Below are positions 1 to 8,476 of a stretch of DNA of 33,372 bases, piece by piece. Made by a program: the position numbers and the translations under genes. Source of the stretch: Bdellovibrionales bacterium (GTDB lineage: Bacteria; Bdellovibrionota; Bdellovibrionia; Bdellovibrionales; UBA1609); assembly GCA_023299885.1 (NCBI GenBank), contig JALZUS010000080.1:1-33372 (forward strand), in the 5' to 3' direction. The notes beneath the pieces are model-generated. The model was not told the DNA's origin. It ran no database searches and saw only the letters and a program-made list of their open reading frames with translations. Every line of letters begins with the position of its first letter. The first letter of the stretch is position 1.

Positions 1-99
1 TTAATTTCTTTCTTAAGCTCAAGAATGTAGCTTTGAGAAAGTCTATCTTTAGCCTCTAGCTCAGTTATAAGAGCTTCATTGATAGCGTTTAGTGAATCC
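1..99. repeat. Direct terminal repeat, left copy
   Basis: Bases 1-99 are identical to 33274-33372. The repeat begins inside one leftward gene and joins its two halves in frame, so the molecule closes to about 33,273 bp. A 99-base exact overlap is typical of a de Bruijn assembler that closed a circular or terminally redundant genome at k=99. It should not be read as a biological terminal repeat without read evidence. Confidence 0.95.
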
Positions 100-101
100 A
101 T
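1..101 (-). CDS. Coiled-coil early protein, 5' part (gene crosses the contig junction)
   Basis: The start codon is ATG at 101-99, preceded by the Shine-Dalgarno AAGGAG with 7 bases of spacing. The frame runs left off the window and continues at 33273 down to 33087, giving a 95-residue protein. The visible N-terminus, MDSLNAINEALITELEAKDR, is helical and charged. The start overlaps the last 13 bases of the upstream gene (89-247), so the two are probably translationally coupled. See the entry at 33087-33372 for the whole protein. Confidence 0.8.
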   Translation of the reverse strand, partial: MDSLNAINEALITELEAKDRLSQSYILELKKEI

Positions 102-247
102 GATTTAACTCCTTGCGTTCTTACTTTGCAAAGAGTCCTGCCAAATGCTAAGGCTTCGCTTTCAGTATCAAAGCTATATTTTATATTTGTATAAAGGTCT
201 GTTGTGACCCAACATTCCCAATTTTTATCGTATATTGTATTTGACAT
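89..247 (-). CDS. Small early protein, first gene of the leftward operon
   Basis: A 52-residue reading frame starts at ATG 247 with a good Shine-Dalgarno (GAGGAAAAG, 3 bases before the ATG) and ends with TAA at 89-91. The protein begins MSNTIYDKNWECWVTTDLYT and has a charged C-terminus. It looks soluble, and I do not recognise a family. It is the first gene downstream of the leftward promoter near 360 and overlaps the start of the next gene, which supports real coding. Function unknown. Confidence 0.65.
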   Translation of the reverse strand: MSNTIYDKNWECWVTTDLYTNIKYSFDTESEALAFGRTLCKVRTQGVKSWIH

Positions 248-266
248 GAACTTTTCCTCATTATTG

Positions 267-337
267 AGTTATCGTTCATTTGCTAAGTAAATAGATTGAC
301 TGATAAGTAACCTAGTCGCTTAGACTGAACGATAACT
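267..337. promoter_or_regulatory. Nested inverted repeats, candidate operator of the early promoter
   Basis: AGTTATCGTTCA at 267-278 is perfectly complementary in inverted order to TGAACGATAACT at 326-337, a 12-bp pair 47 bases apart. Between them lies TGATAAG (301-307). A tighter palindrome, GATAAC-6 bases-GTTATC, covers 331-348 and overlaps the right arm. All lie between the candidate leftward promoter and the first early gene, so a bound protein could block early transcription. The TTATCGTT core recurs in spacers of the early operon (25329, 26643). The regulator is unknown. Confidence 0.5.
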
Positions 338-348
338 GATTTGTTATC
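331..348. promoter_or_regulatory. GATAAC-N6-GTTATC palindrome next to the early transcription start
   Basis: An 18-bp palindrome with 6-bp perfect arms lies about 10 bases downstream of the -10 box of the leftward promoter, that is at or just after the expected start of transcription. This is a usual place for a repressor site. No protein in the window can be assigned to it; the 52-residue HTH protein at 26863-27021 is one candidate. Confidence 0.4.
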
Positions 349-357
349 ACTTGGAAG

Positions 358-386
358 AGTATACAACTAGTAGTAGCATCTGTCTA
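358..386 (-). promoter_or_regulatory. Candidate sigma70-type leftward early promoter
   Basis: Read on the minus strand, the -35 box is TAGACA (381-386, 5 of 6 to TTGACA) and the -10 box is TATACT (358-363, 5 of 6 to TATAAT), with exactly 17 bases between. It points at the first leftward gene (ATG at 247) and would serve the whole early operon across the junction. Supported by box match and spacing only. Confidence 0.55.
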
Positions 387-772
387 CAGAAATCTTCAAT
401 TATTCGTACATTATTACAATAAGTTACAGATTTGTTACAATGATTGCGCGGGTTTGTAGCATTGCTTATCTATCTATGGTACTTTCTAAGCAGAATCTAA
501 CCATTCTGACATTTAAGAGGGGGCAGAAGTTATCACTATCCTCAGCTCTCTCTTTTTTACGCCTAGTAAATTTATTGCTTATTACCCTAGTAGCTAATAT
601 TCAATATTGTAGTGAAAGCTACACTAGGCACCATTTTCTTATGACCCTTCCACTAGTTGGCTAAGTAGAGAAATCTTAAGAGGCACTTTTTAACTACATC
701 TAACTTAAATCAATTCTGTACTTAATAAGTCTCTTATGCTCTAATATTACTTGGTATCAAGTGGGAGCATGG
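387..772. other. Non-coding part of the divergent control region
   Basis: About 385 bases between the leftward promoter and the terminase small subunit with no convincing gene. The one longer frame (440-664, plus) has no ribosome site and an odd composition. Small symmetric elements are present: TGTAG-TGAAAG-CTACA near 607 and ACTTAATAAGT near 719. The segment TTCCACTAGTTGGCTAA at 648-664 is matched at 16 of 17 positions at 26858-26874. The rightward late promoter should lie here, but no pair of boxes stood out. Confidence 0.5.
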
Positions 773-1141
773 GTGGAACAGGATAAGAAACCGTTAAGAG
801 ACGCTAAAGGAAGATTGTTGCCAGGTAGCACAGCTAACCGATCAGGGCGCTCAACTAAGTACAAAGAGATTAAGAAACTAGCAGAGAGCCACGCCGCTAA
901 AGCTATTGAGACTTTGGCAGAAATCATGCTGAGTCCATTAGAAAGTGCGAAAGTTAAAATACAAGCTAGCAACTCAATACTAGATAGAGCCTTTGGTAAG
1001 CCCACAACAGTCCAAGATGTGACATTTAAAGAACCATCAGACGAGGATGGTATAAATAGGCCATCTAAGAGATTAAGCAGGGAAGAGTGGTTAAGGGCTG
1101 TAATAAACGACAAAAAAGAAGCATTAACTGAGGATAAATAA
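773..1141 (+). CDS. terS: Terminase small subunit (DUF5681-like)
   Basis: A 122-residue protein that should recognise the packaging site and deliver DNA to the large subunit encoded directly after it. The N-terminal segment GRLLPGSTANRSGR is the signature of DUF5681-type proteins found beside phage terminases, followed by a helical region and a basic C-terminus. I chose the GTG at 773 because GGGAG lies 5 bases before it; the frame is open up to another GTG at 761. The stop overlaps the large subunit start as TAATG. It is the first gene of the late operon. Confidence 0.75.
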   Translation: MEQDKKPLRDAKGRLLPGSTANRSGRSTKYKEIKKLAESHAAKAIETLAEIMLSPLESAKVKIQASNSILDRAFGKPTTVQDVTFKEPSDEDGINRPSKRLSREEWLRAVINDKKEALTEDK

Positions 1142-2535
1142 TGTGGGCGCCTCAAGCTGGACCACAACTACACCTAATCGAAGCGGATTGGTGCAACGAG
1201 GCGTTCTTTGGTGGTGCTAGGGGTGGTGGCAAGACAGATTGCTTACTAGGTGATTATCTCCAAGATGTTAATAAATACGGAGTAGCTTGGAAAGGCATCT
1301 TTTTTAGAAGAACCTACAGCGAGCTAGAACCAGCCATTGCAAGAGCTAAGGAGCTTTATATCCCAATGGGTGCTGAGTGGCGAGCTGGCTCTAAAACCTT
1401 TACTTTTCCATCTGGCGCAACAATCAAGTTTAGATTCTTGCAAACTCTAGAAGATGCAGACAACTATCAAGGTCATGAATACACTTGGATTGGTATTGAT
1501 GAGGCGGGGAACTGGGATGACGAAAGAAAGCTAAACAAACTAAGAGCAACGCTAAGGAGTTCCGCGCACGTTCCAACTAAGCGTATAAGATTATCGGGGA
1601 ATCCAGGGGGGAAGGGTGCAACTTGGATTAAGCCTAGATACATCGACCCAAGCCCTCTAGGATATATACCTCTAAAAGATGAGGATTCAGGCCTAGAGCG
1701 CATCTTTATTCCTTCTAAAGTCACAGACAACAAGATATTACTTGAGAACGATCCAGACTATGTAAACCGCCTTAAACAACTTGGAAGCCCTGAGCTAGTA
1801 AGAATGTGGCTAGATGGTGACTGGGATGCAGAGCTTGGCCAATACTTTGCAGGCGTTGATGATGTAGTAATAAGACCTTTTGATATTCCTGAATCATGGT
1901 CGATTATTAGAGGCTTTGATTGGGGGTATGATAAGCCCTTTAGTGTTATTTGGGCTGCAATAGCCGATGGCACTCAACCTTTTGCGGTTAATAGGTATAT
2001 CCCTAGAGGTGCAATGGTGGTTTTCCGTGAATGGTACGGAGCATCAGCACCTAACAAGGGCTTGAGAATGAATTGCGAGAATATCGCTAAGGGAATAATA
2101 GAAAGAGAAGCTGATTTAAAAAACTATAATTTTATATACTCGGTAGCAGATACAGCATGCTTCAATGCTTCAACTGGAGTCTCTTTAGCAGAACAGCTTG
2201 CAATAGGAGGGGTTACTTTCCGTAAATCTGATAAAAATAGAGTTTCAGGCTGGCAACAAATCAGAAATCGCATCACTGGTACGAACGGTTTCCCTATGAT
2301 ATACTTGTTTGAAACTGCAAGAGATTTAATTAGGACACTAAAAGCTCTAAAGCATGATGATAAGAAGCCAGAAGATGCTGATACAGACTTAGAAGATCAT
2401 GCGCCTGATGCTCTTAGATATATGGCAATGAGTAGACCTTGGTCTCCTCCAGTGCCTCAAGCTAAGAAAAGAAGGGAGCCTACGATTAATGAATTGCTAG
2501 AAGATTTCGACAGACGGCGTGGATGGGAAGGGTGA
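1141..2535 (+). CDS. terL: Terminase large subunit (ATPase and nuclease)
   Basis: The DNA-packaging motor: the N-terminal ATPase pumps DNA into the prohead through the portal, and the C-terminal RNase H-like nuclease cuts the concatemer. Walker A is FGGARGGGKT (residues 23-32) and Walker B is WIGIDEA (Asp120, Glu121). The nuclease aspartates are visible at FDWGY (Asp260), VADTAC (Asp337) and DHAPDALRY (Asp423). At 464 residues it is a full-length member. The start overlaps terS (TAATG) behind GAGGATAA. The stop lies just before the portal start. Confidence 0.95.
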   Translation: MWAPQAGPQLHLIEADWCNEAFFGGARGGGKTDCLLGDYLQDVNKYGVAWKGIFFRRTYSELEPAIARAKELYIPMGAEWRAGSKTFTFPSGATIKFRFLQTLEDADNYQGHEYTWIGIDEAGNWDDERKLNKLRATLRSSAHVPTKRIRLSGNPGGKGATWIKPRYIDPSPLGYIPLKDEDSGLERIFIPSKVTDNKILLENDPDYVNRLKQLGSPELVRMWLDGDWDAELGQYFAGVDDVVIRPFDIPESWSIIRGFDWGYDKPFSVIWAAIADGTQPFAVNRYIPRGAMVVFREWYGASAPNKGLRMNCENIAKGIIEREADLKNYNFIYSVADTACFNASTGVSLAEQLAIGGVTFRKSDKNRVSGWQQIRNRITGTNGFPMIYLFETARDLIRTLKALKHDDKKPEDADTDLEDHAPDALRYMAMSRPWSPPVPQAKKRREPTINELLEDFDRRRGWEG

Positions 2536-2537
2536 GG

Positions 2538-4700
2538 ATGCAAGAACCAGAACAGCAAGAAGATACCAAGGAAGTAAAGACCTATTCACACAGCTACTGG
2601 AAGGGTGAGGTTAACAGAGCTGAGAACTTCCTAAAGAAATGGAATCGCAAATCAGCAGACTTCTACAAAAGATACACATCAGAGAAATCATACACTGACG
2701 GCCTAAAGCTAGGCGGTGATTTACTAGGTAAAGCACAATTCCCAATGTTTTACTCCAACGTGCAGACTTTACTACCTGCATACTACGGTAATACTCCAGT
2801 ACCTTTAGCTGATAGGCTTTACAACGATAAAGACCCAGTAGCTAAAGATGCATCAGAGTTAGTTGAGAGAGTGCTTAAATACAACTCACAGCCAGAGTAT
2901 TTTGATGCTCAAATGGAAGATGCAATTACAAACCTACTTGTTTACTCAAGGGGAGTATTGTTCGTTAGCTATAGCCCAACACTAGAGGGCGGTGATGAAA
3001 GCATTAAGTTTGAAGATGTTAAGCTTGAATCAATAGACAGAGAGGATTTTCTTTATAGCCCTGCTAGGAAAGTTAGCGAGGTCAAGTGGATGGCTAGACG
3101 CTGGTATAAGACTAGAAGTGGCTTAGATGAGTGGGTAGGTAAAGAAATATCAGCTAAAATACCTCTAAACCTTAAGCCTGATACTGATAAAGACAAAGAG
3201 AACAACGATGAGGATGCAAGCATTAATCAAAACCAAGCTTGCGGGTGGGAAATATGGTGCAAAGAGTCTCAAACTAGATACTACATAGCAGAGGGTTACA
3301 ACGATATATTGCAATCAGATAAAGACCCTTTTGGCTTAGGTGAAAAGCTACCATTTGCTACAATGTGGGGAACTACACCAGAGGGCAAACTACTCCCTAT
3401 CCCTGATTTCGTTTACTACAAAAGACAGTTAGACCAGTTAGAACAGTTATGTAAAAAGACTGATTTACTACTAGAAGCAGTTAGGGTTGCAGGTGTTTAT
3501 AACGCCTCAATGGACGGTATACAACGCCTGCTTACTAAAGGCTCAGGTAATATGCTTATTCCTGTTAAGGATTGGGTAGGCTTTAACCAGAGTGGGGGGT
3601 TAAGCGGTGGTATTCAGTTCATACCGTTGCAAGAAGTAGTGGCCACACTAGAAGTACTAAACAAACAAAAAGAACCTCTTAAACAAGAGATTTACGAGAT
3701 AACAGGCATCTCGGATATAATCAGAGGAGCTACTAAAGCAAGCGAGACTGCAACAGCTCAACAGATTAAAGGGCAGTTTGCTAGCTTAAGACTATCACAG
3801 CGCCAAAGAATGGTAGCTGAGACAGTAAAGCAAGTATTTGTATTAATGGCCTCAATAGTCTTTGAGAAGTTCCAGCCTCAATCAATTTATACTATTACTT
3901 CAGCTAACGAGATATTCAAGAAGTCAATACCAGCACCACCACAACCTCAAGTTCAAGGGCAACCCCCTCAGCCACCAGCACCGCCTCAAGTTGTATTTGA
4001 CCAAGAGAGGTTTGCAAAAGCATTAGACCTACTAAAGAACAACCTGCAAAGACAATTCAGAGTAGATATTGAGACTGATAGCACGCTAAAGTTTGATGAG
4101 GCTAGAGAGCGTCAAGATATGAATGACCTCTTGCAAAACTTCACAGGCTTTATGGAACGTGCAATGCCAGTGATTAACAACGTGCCTGAAATGTCTCCAG
4201 TAATGTCTGAAATGCTTAAGATGGTAGCTAGGCGATATAGAGCGGGTAGGAACTTCGAAACTACTATAGAAGACGCAATAGACAAGATACTAAAGAATCA
4301 GCAAGCTAAGTTAAGCCAGCCAAGCCCTCAACAGCAAGAGGCTCAAGCTCGTATGGAGAATGAGAAACAAGTCCAACAGTTCGAAATGCAAGCTAAAGGT
4401 AAAGAACTGCAACAAAAAGACAAAGAGCTACAAATCAAAGAGCAAGAGTTAAAGATTAAAGACAGAGAATCAGCAACTAAAGACCAAAAAGAGTTATTAG
4501 AGTTAAAGCTTAAAATCAAGGAGCTGGAATCTCAAGGGGTTAACACTGGTAGGCTTACAAAAAGGATAGTTTTTAAGACTTTAGAGGATGGCTCAGAAAC
4601 GGCAGAGATTGAGACAGCAACAGACTTAGGCCAAGGGCTAGACGTTGAGAGGACAGCATTAACTCTTAACGGTAACGAAGCGAATATTTACCCACAATGA
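2538..4700 (+). CDS. Portal protein (P22-like)
   Basis: Forms the dodecameric ring at one capsid vertex through which DNA enters and leaves. About 720 residues, close to P22 gp1 (725). The N-terminal part is typical of podovirus portals, and the region around residues 388-420 (GISDIIRGATKASETATAQQ) is strongly conserved in the family. A proline/glutamine stretch lies near 475-490. A long charged coiled coil (about 600-680) probably forms the C-terminal barrel inside the head. I prefer ATG 2538, 5 bases after GGGAAGGG, over an in-frame ATG at 2523 with no ribosome site. Confidence 0.9.
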   Translation: MQEPEQQEDTKEVKTYSHSYWKGEVNRAENFLKKWNRKSADFYKRYTSEKSYTDGLKLGGDLLGKAQFPMFYSNVQTLLPAYYGNTPVPLADRLYNDKDPVAKDASELVERVLKYNSQPEYFDAQMEDAITNLLVYSRGVLFVSYSPTLEGGDESIKFEDVKLESIDREDFLYSPARKVSEVKWMARRWYKTRSGLDEWVGKEISAKIPLNLKPDTDKDKENNDEDASINQNQACGWEIWCKESQTRYYIAEGYNDILQSDKDPFGLGEKLPFATMWGTTPEGKLLPIPDFVYYKRQLDQLEQLCKKTDLLLEAVRVAGVYNASMDGIQRLLTKGSGNMLIPVKDWVGFNQSGGLSGGIQFIPLQEVVATLEVLNKQKEPLKQEIYEITGISDIIRGATKASETATAQQIKGQFASLRLSQRQRMVAETVKQVFVLMASIVFEKFQPQSIYTITSANEIFKKSIPAPPQPQVQGQPPQPPAPPQVVFDQERFAKALDLLKNNLQRQFRVDIETDSTLKFDEARERQDMNDLLQNFTGFMERAMPVINNVPEMSPVMSEMLKMVARRYRAGRNFETTIEDAIDKILKNQQAKLSQPSPQQQEAQARMENEKQVQQFEMQAKGKELQQKDKELQIKEQELKIKDRESATKDQKELLELKLKIKELESQGVNTGRLTKRIVFKTLEDGSETAEIETATDLGQGLDVERTALTLNGNEANIYPQ

Positions 4701-5548
4701 GTACACAGGCAGGAACATTATTTTTCTATAACGCATGGCGAGCAAAACTAGATGCTAACTATGACTATAGCGCTGATACTTTTAAGGTAATGTTGGTTGA
4801 GTCGGGCTATACGCCTGACTTGAATCATTCTAACACTACGGAAGTATCAGACGAGGTTACAGGCTATACTCAGCAAACGTGCTTAAATGTTAAGTTTGAG
4901 ATTATCAATGCCTTGCATAACTTTGATTGTGATAATGTAGTCTTTAGCCCTAGCTCAGTAATTACCCCTAGGCATTTCGTAGTTTATAAAGAGAATGGAA
5001 TAGTTCAAGAGCTAGTTTGTTTTGGTTTGCTAAACTCAGCCGACCAAGATGTTAGCGTCGGTGTTGGCGGTAAGCTAACTATCAATTTTGGCCTGTTTGG
5101 TGCTACTGGAGCGCAAGGAAACGCTACACCACACAGCCACACCGAAAGCGATATAGTTGACCTAGATAAATACACTCAAGCAGAAGTAGATACTAGAATA
5201 CAAGCTCTTACTACCTTACTGCAAAGTGATGAAACCTCATTAGATAGTGTTCAAGAGATAGTTGATTATATACAGTTAAACAGGGAAGATTTAGAGGCTC
5301 TAACCTCTCAAACATTTGAGCATGTATCTAAGAACTTAAACGCATACCCTTATCAAGTAAATTATAATGGTGATGAGATTGGCTCAATAGTTTACACAAC
5401 AAACATTGGAGAAATAACAAAAACTTTTAATTATAGTGAAGAGAATTTAAGCTCTATTGTTCTTTCAGGTGATACGCCTAACAGTATCAATCTAACTAAG
5501 ACTCTTACATTTACAGGCGATAATTTAACTAACGTATCTTACTCTTAA
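4697..5548 (+). CDS. Virion appendage or decoration protein with tail-fibre-like shaft
   Basis: Residues 1-150 resemble a beta-rich domain seen in phage decoration and fibre proteins, with the mark FKVMLVESGYTPD followed by several Val/Gly strands. Next comes a fibre-type linker (TPHSHTESDIVDLDKYTQAE) and a trimeric-shaft-like helix (SDETSLDSVQEIVDYI). The C-terminus (200-283) is beta-rich and Asn/Thr-rich. The ATG overlaps the portal stop (ATGA). Its place between portal and scaffold is unusual; a head fibre or neck appendage is likely, but this is inference. Confidence 0.65.
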   Translation: MSTQAGTLFFYNAWRAKLDANYDYSADTFKVMLVESGYTPDLNHSNTTEVSDEVTGYTQQTCLNVKFEIINALHNFDCDNVVFSPSSVITPRHFVVYKENGIVQELVCFGLLNSADQDVSVGVGGKLTINFGLFGATGAQGNATPHSHTESDIVDLDKYTQAEVDTRIQALTTLLQSDETSLDSVQEIVDYIQLNREDLEALTSQTFEHVSKNLNAYPYQVNYNGDEIGSIVYTTNIGEITKTFNYSEENLSSIVLSGDTPNSINLTKTLTFTGDNLTNVSYS

Positions 5549-5552
5549 TATT

Positions 5553-7484
5553 ATGGCATTTACACTATCAGGCACATTAATTACCCAAACAGGAACCGAC
5601 AATAATCTAGCAGGGCTAGCAAATATTGCAGGGGTTACAACTAGCAATAAACTTACTTATACTGAGTATGATATAGGTCAGATGCGTTTGTTAATTCAAG
5701 GCACTTTAAACATCGCCACAGGCTCTAGGGAGCAATTAGTTTATCAAGGGGATACTGGGCATAACAATGTTGATATACAAATAGAACCAAGCGCAGAGCT
5801 TAATATAGGGGCTTTTGATAGCAATCCCCTTAACTACAATTATCAAGATCACATCCCTGCAATAGTCGAAAAGATAATACCTAGTCAATTAGTGTTTCAA
5901 ACCTCTAATGGGTTTCAATCGGACGGACAAGGGCAAGCTAGTCGCAGGACATCTTTATGGGTTAGAGGGACTTTAAATAGCTACGCACGCACAGTGCTAA
6001 TAGCAAATTTTGGCTTAGCTCAAGCAGGAATTATGAATATTCAATATTCTAGATGGATATATCATGCATCCTCTTATGCTTATGGGACTAATTTAGCAAT
6101 ATTAAATAGTGAGTTTAACGGCTTCTCTTTTGTAGCAAATGGGGATTACTTATCTCTTAACGGATGGGTTTCTAGGACTGGGGTTCTTAATTTTTCAAAT
6201 TCAACACCAGCAGGCGCAGAATATAATGTAAAAAATGTGGCTGATTTAAACGAAGTGCCATTAGCCTCAAGTGGTTTAATTAATGTAAATGCCCCTACAG
6301 GAATAGCTACAAATTTAGAGACAGGAACCGCACAACGGTATACCACTACAGCTGGAAGGTATTGGAATGTAAAGCTAAGAAGAGAGTTGGCTTTTAATGT
6401 TAAATCTGATGCAGGTGAGATAATAGAAAATGCTACAACTTACATAGTAGGCTCATCAGGCACGCAAGCAGTTAATGTGACAGATGCACAAGGAAGACAC
6501 GAAAAAACATTTGAATTTGCTACTAGGCAGGCAATAAGTGGAGTAGTTCAACCTTATACCTTTTTTACAAAAAATGCAGACGAAACAGATGACCTAGTAG
6601 ATACTAGAGTTATTCAATATAACAGACAAATCAGCGCTCAGAACAATGTTTCACTACGTGGCTTAAATAGGCTTGAACTCAACTTTGCTTTAATACCAGA
6701 CTCTAATATCACAGAACCAAGCAAGGCAGTAGCAGACGCATACACTGAGCTAGAAACATCTAAAAAAGTATATGACAGGGCTAAGTGTTATTTAATTGAT
6801 AACTATGAAGGTCAGACAGAAGTGATAGTTAGTTTGATTGGTGAGACTCTAAACTTAGGAGACTATAACTTGGTAGTAGATGATCAAGCGACAGAAGCTT
6901 TTGCAGTATCAGGTGAGACTATCACAATTAAAGCATCTAACTTTACTAGCAATGTTACTTCAAATAGAACAGTGACTAGCATCAATGGCGCTACTATCTC
7001 AGGCAGTATTTCTGATAGTAATGGAGATAGTAACTTAACTGCCACAGTGCCTACAGGGTATGAGAATGATATTGAAGTTTATACTAATCAAGCAGATGCA
7101 CAGAGCCAAACAAACGCGGTGGCAAATGGCTCATCTTTTAGATACTCCTCTAGCTCTTTTGGTGGCTTAACTCTTTGGTTTAGAATGACTCAAGAAGATG
7201 GCTCATTCATTATTGAGAACTATATAGTACCAGCTAGCGCAGGTAACTACGAAGTAAGTTTAGTAGTAACTAGTGAGAATTCAGCTCTAGGAGCTATTAA
7301 AGCAGTCACAGATAAACTTGATGCGATGCTAAGCATAGCTGAAGGCGAGCAAGTTTTTAAAACAGAGGCATTAAAGAACCTATGGCAAGTGGATATATCA
7401 AATATTACTGAATCGCAGAAAGCAGGAAAACAATTAAGGGATGCGAAAACTAAGGCTAATTTAGCTTCTGTATTTTCTGCATAA
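5553..7484 (+). CDS. Large beta-rich structural protein, candidate receptor-binding or head-fibre protein
   Basis: 643 residues, rich in Thr, Asn, Ser and Gly, with alternating hydrophobic positions typical of beta-helix or beta-sandwich virion proteins. The segment around 100-250 mentions no catalytic motif. The C-terminal 70 residues turn helical (GAIKAVTDKLDAML, then KNLWQVDISNITESQKAGKQ), resembling C-terminal helices of other phage baseplate or appendage proteins. It follows the fibre-like gene by 4 bases without a clear ribosome site, so coupling is likely. No precise family recognised. Confidence 0.6.
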   Translation: MAFTLSGTLITQTGTDNNLAGLANIAGVTTSNKLTYTEYDIGQMRLLIQGTLNIATGSREQLVYQGDTGHNNVDIQIEPSAELNIGAFDSNPLNYNYQDHIPAIVEKIIPSQLVFQTSNGFQSDGQGQASRRTSLWVRGTLNSYARTVLIANFGLAQAGIMNIQYSRWIYHASSYAYGTNLAILNSEFNGFSFVANGDYLSLNGWVSRTGVLNFSNSTPAGAEYNVKNVADLNEVPLASSGLINVNAPTGIATNLETGTAQRYTTTAGRYWNVKLRRELAFNVKSDAGEIIENATTYIVGSSGTQAVNVTDAQGRHEKTFEFATRQAISGVVQPYTFFTKNADETDDLVDTRVIQYNRQISAQNNVSLRGLNRLELNFALIPDSNITEPSKAVADAYTELETSKKVYDRAKCYLIDNYEGQTEVIVSLIGETLNLGDYNLVVDDQATEAFAVSGETITIKASNFTSNVTSNRTVTSINGATISGSISDSNGDSNLTATVPTGYENDIEVYTNQADAQSQTNAVANGSSFRYSSSSFGGLTLWFRMTQEDGSFIIENYIVPASAGNYEVSLVVTSENSALGAIKAVTDKLDAMLSIAEGEQVFKTEALKNLWQVDISNITESQKAGKQLRDAKTKANLASVFSA

Positions 7485-7489
7485 TAAGT

Positions 7490-7837
7490 ATGAATAGACA
7501 ATTAAAAGTAGCTCTAGGAGCTAGGGGTGTCACTCTTAGTAAGAAACACCCTTTACATGATGCCTCAATCTTCCATGATGCAGTTTATGAGACAAGAAAA
7601 GGATTAGGGCTAAATGATCCTGAATATCAGAAGTTAACTAATAAGCAGTTAACTTTAGTTCATCAATTCGCTAAGGAAGAAACTAGCAAGAGTGCAGATT
7701 TAGAATTCTTTAATATTATGATGTCTATAATTGAATCTAATTACTCTAAGAAGGTATTTAAAAGACTTTATTATAAATCATTAGCTAGAATATTCTATAG
7801 AATCACTCGTATTTATGGGGATACCGTTGGCTGGTAA
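7490..7837 (+). CDS. Hypothetical protein of the appendage cassette
   Basis: 115 residues, mostly helical, with a very basic, aromatic C-terminus (KKVFKRLYYKSLARIFYRIT). I do not recognise a family. It starts 6 bases after the stop of the 643-residue gene and its TAA overlaps the next ATG (TAATG), so it belongs to the same transcription unit. It may be a virion protein or an assembly factor for the neighbouring appendage genes. Confidence 0.6.
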   Translation: MNRQLKVALGARGVTLSKKHPLHDASIFHDAVYETRKGLGLNDPEYQKLTNKQLTLVHQFAKEETSKSADLEFFNIMMSIIESNYSKKVFKRLYYKSLARIFYRITRIYGDTVGW

Positions 7838-8436
7838 TGTCCGTTCAAACCCCACAAATATTAATAGAAGATGCAGATTTAGAGATATTAATCCCTGCGA
7901 TCGAAGTACCTCTAGCAGCAGCTAGCCCATATATTGAGATAGTAGAGGGTAATCTAAACCCCCAAACCAAGAAAAGTCTAAGAGGTGGCGCTGGATTTGT
8001 CATTGTAGATGATGAGCCAGTAGTAAAGCCTAAGAAAAAGCGCAAAAAGAAGCTTAAAAAGAAAGTCTTAAGCAGTCCAATAAAGAAAGCGGAAAAGCTT
8101 GAAACCTTAGAGCTAGAACCATTAGAGGAGATACAAGGCTTAAATGCTAGCCTAGCGCAACTCTCTGCAAATCTAGTAGCAAAGCAAAAAGAGCAAGAAA
8201 TCCTCAAAAGCAAGGCAATAGCAGTAGCAGAATCAATGCTTGCTGATGAAATAGTGCAAGCTATTATTGATAATGAGCTGGCTAGTGTTCGTGACTACCT
8301 TAATAAAGAAGTTCAAACCATTAAAGACAGGGCGCTTAATAATTACTTAATCGAAATGGAAAGGGCTAAGAAAGAAGTAAGACGAGCAAAGAACAAATTA
8401 AATATAATAAGGTTAGTAGCAATAGGCGAAATCTAG
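7837..8436 (+). CDS. Lysine-rich coiled-coil protein
   Basis: 199 residues. After a hydrophobic/acidic N-terminus (1-60) comes a strongly basic block (KPKKKRKKKLKKKVL, about 65-80), then a long helix with heptad-like leucines (90-199). The basic block could bind DNA or membranes. It overlaps the preceding stop (TAATG) and ends 40 bases before the next gene, where a hairpin lies. A virion-associated or assembly role is plausible from position only. Confidence 0.55.
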   Translation: MSVQTPQILIEDADLEILIPAIEVPLAAASPYIEIVEGNLNPQTKKSLRGGAGFVIVDDEPVVKPKKKRKKKLKKKVLSSPIKKAEKLETLELEPLEEIQGLNASLAQLSANLVAKQKEQEILKSKAIAVAESMLADEIVQAIIDNELASVRDYLNKEVQTIKDRALNNYLIEMERAKKEVRRAKNKLNIIRLVAIGEI

Positions 8437-8442
8437 CCTTGT

Positions 8443-8476
8443 ACTTGATAGTTTATGTATGTTAAACTAACCAAGT
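8443..8476 (+). promoter_or_regulatory. Hairpin or operator-like palindrome directly before a start codon
   Basis: ACTTG (443-447 of this kb) pairs with CAAGT (8472-8476), and TAGTTTA (8449-8455) pairs with TAAACTA (8463-8469), with a 7-base loop. The structure ends at the base before the ATG at 8477, and no Shine-Dalgarno is visible for that gene. It has no U-run, so it is not a usual terminator. It may control translation of the next gene, mark a processing site, or be a protein-binding palindrome. Confidence 0.45.

Noticed and set aside
440..664. Open frame of 74 codons on the plus strand in the control region
   Set aside because: No ribosome site, composition unlike the other genes, and it covers symmetric sequence elements; treated as non-coding.
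757..1167. 136-codon frame on the minus strand over the terminase small subunit
   Set aside because: Antisense to a recognisable gene, Ser/Leu-rich as usual for mirror frames, no ribosome site.
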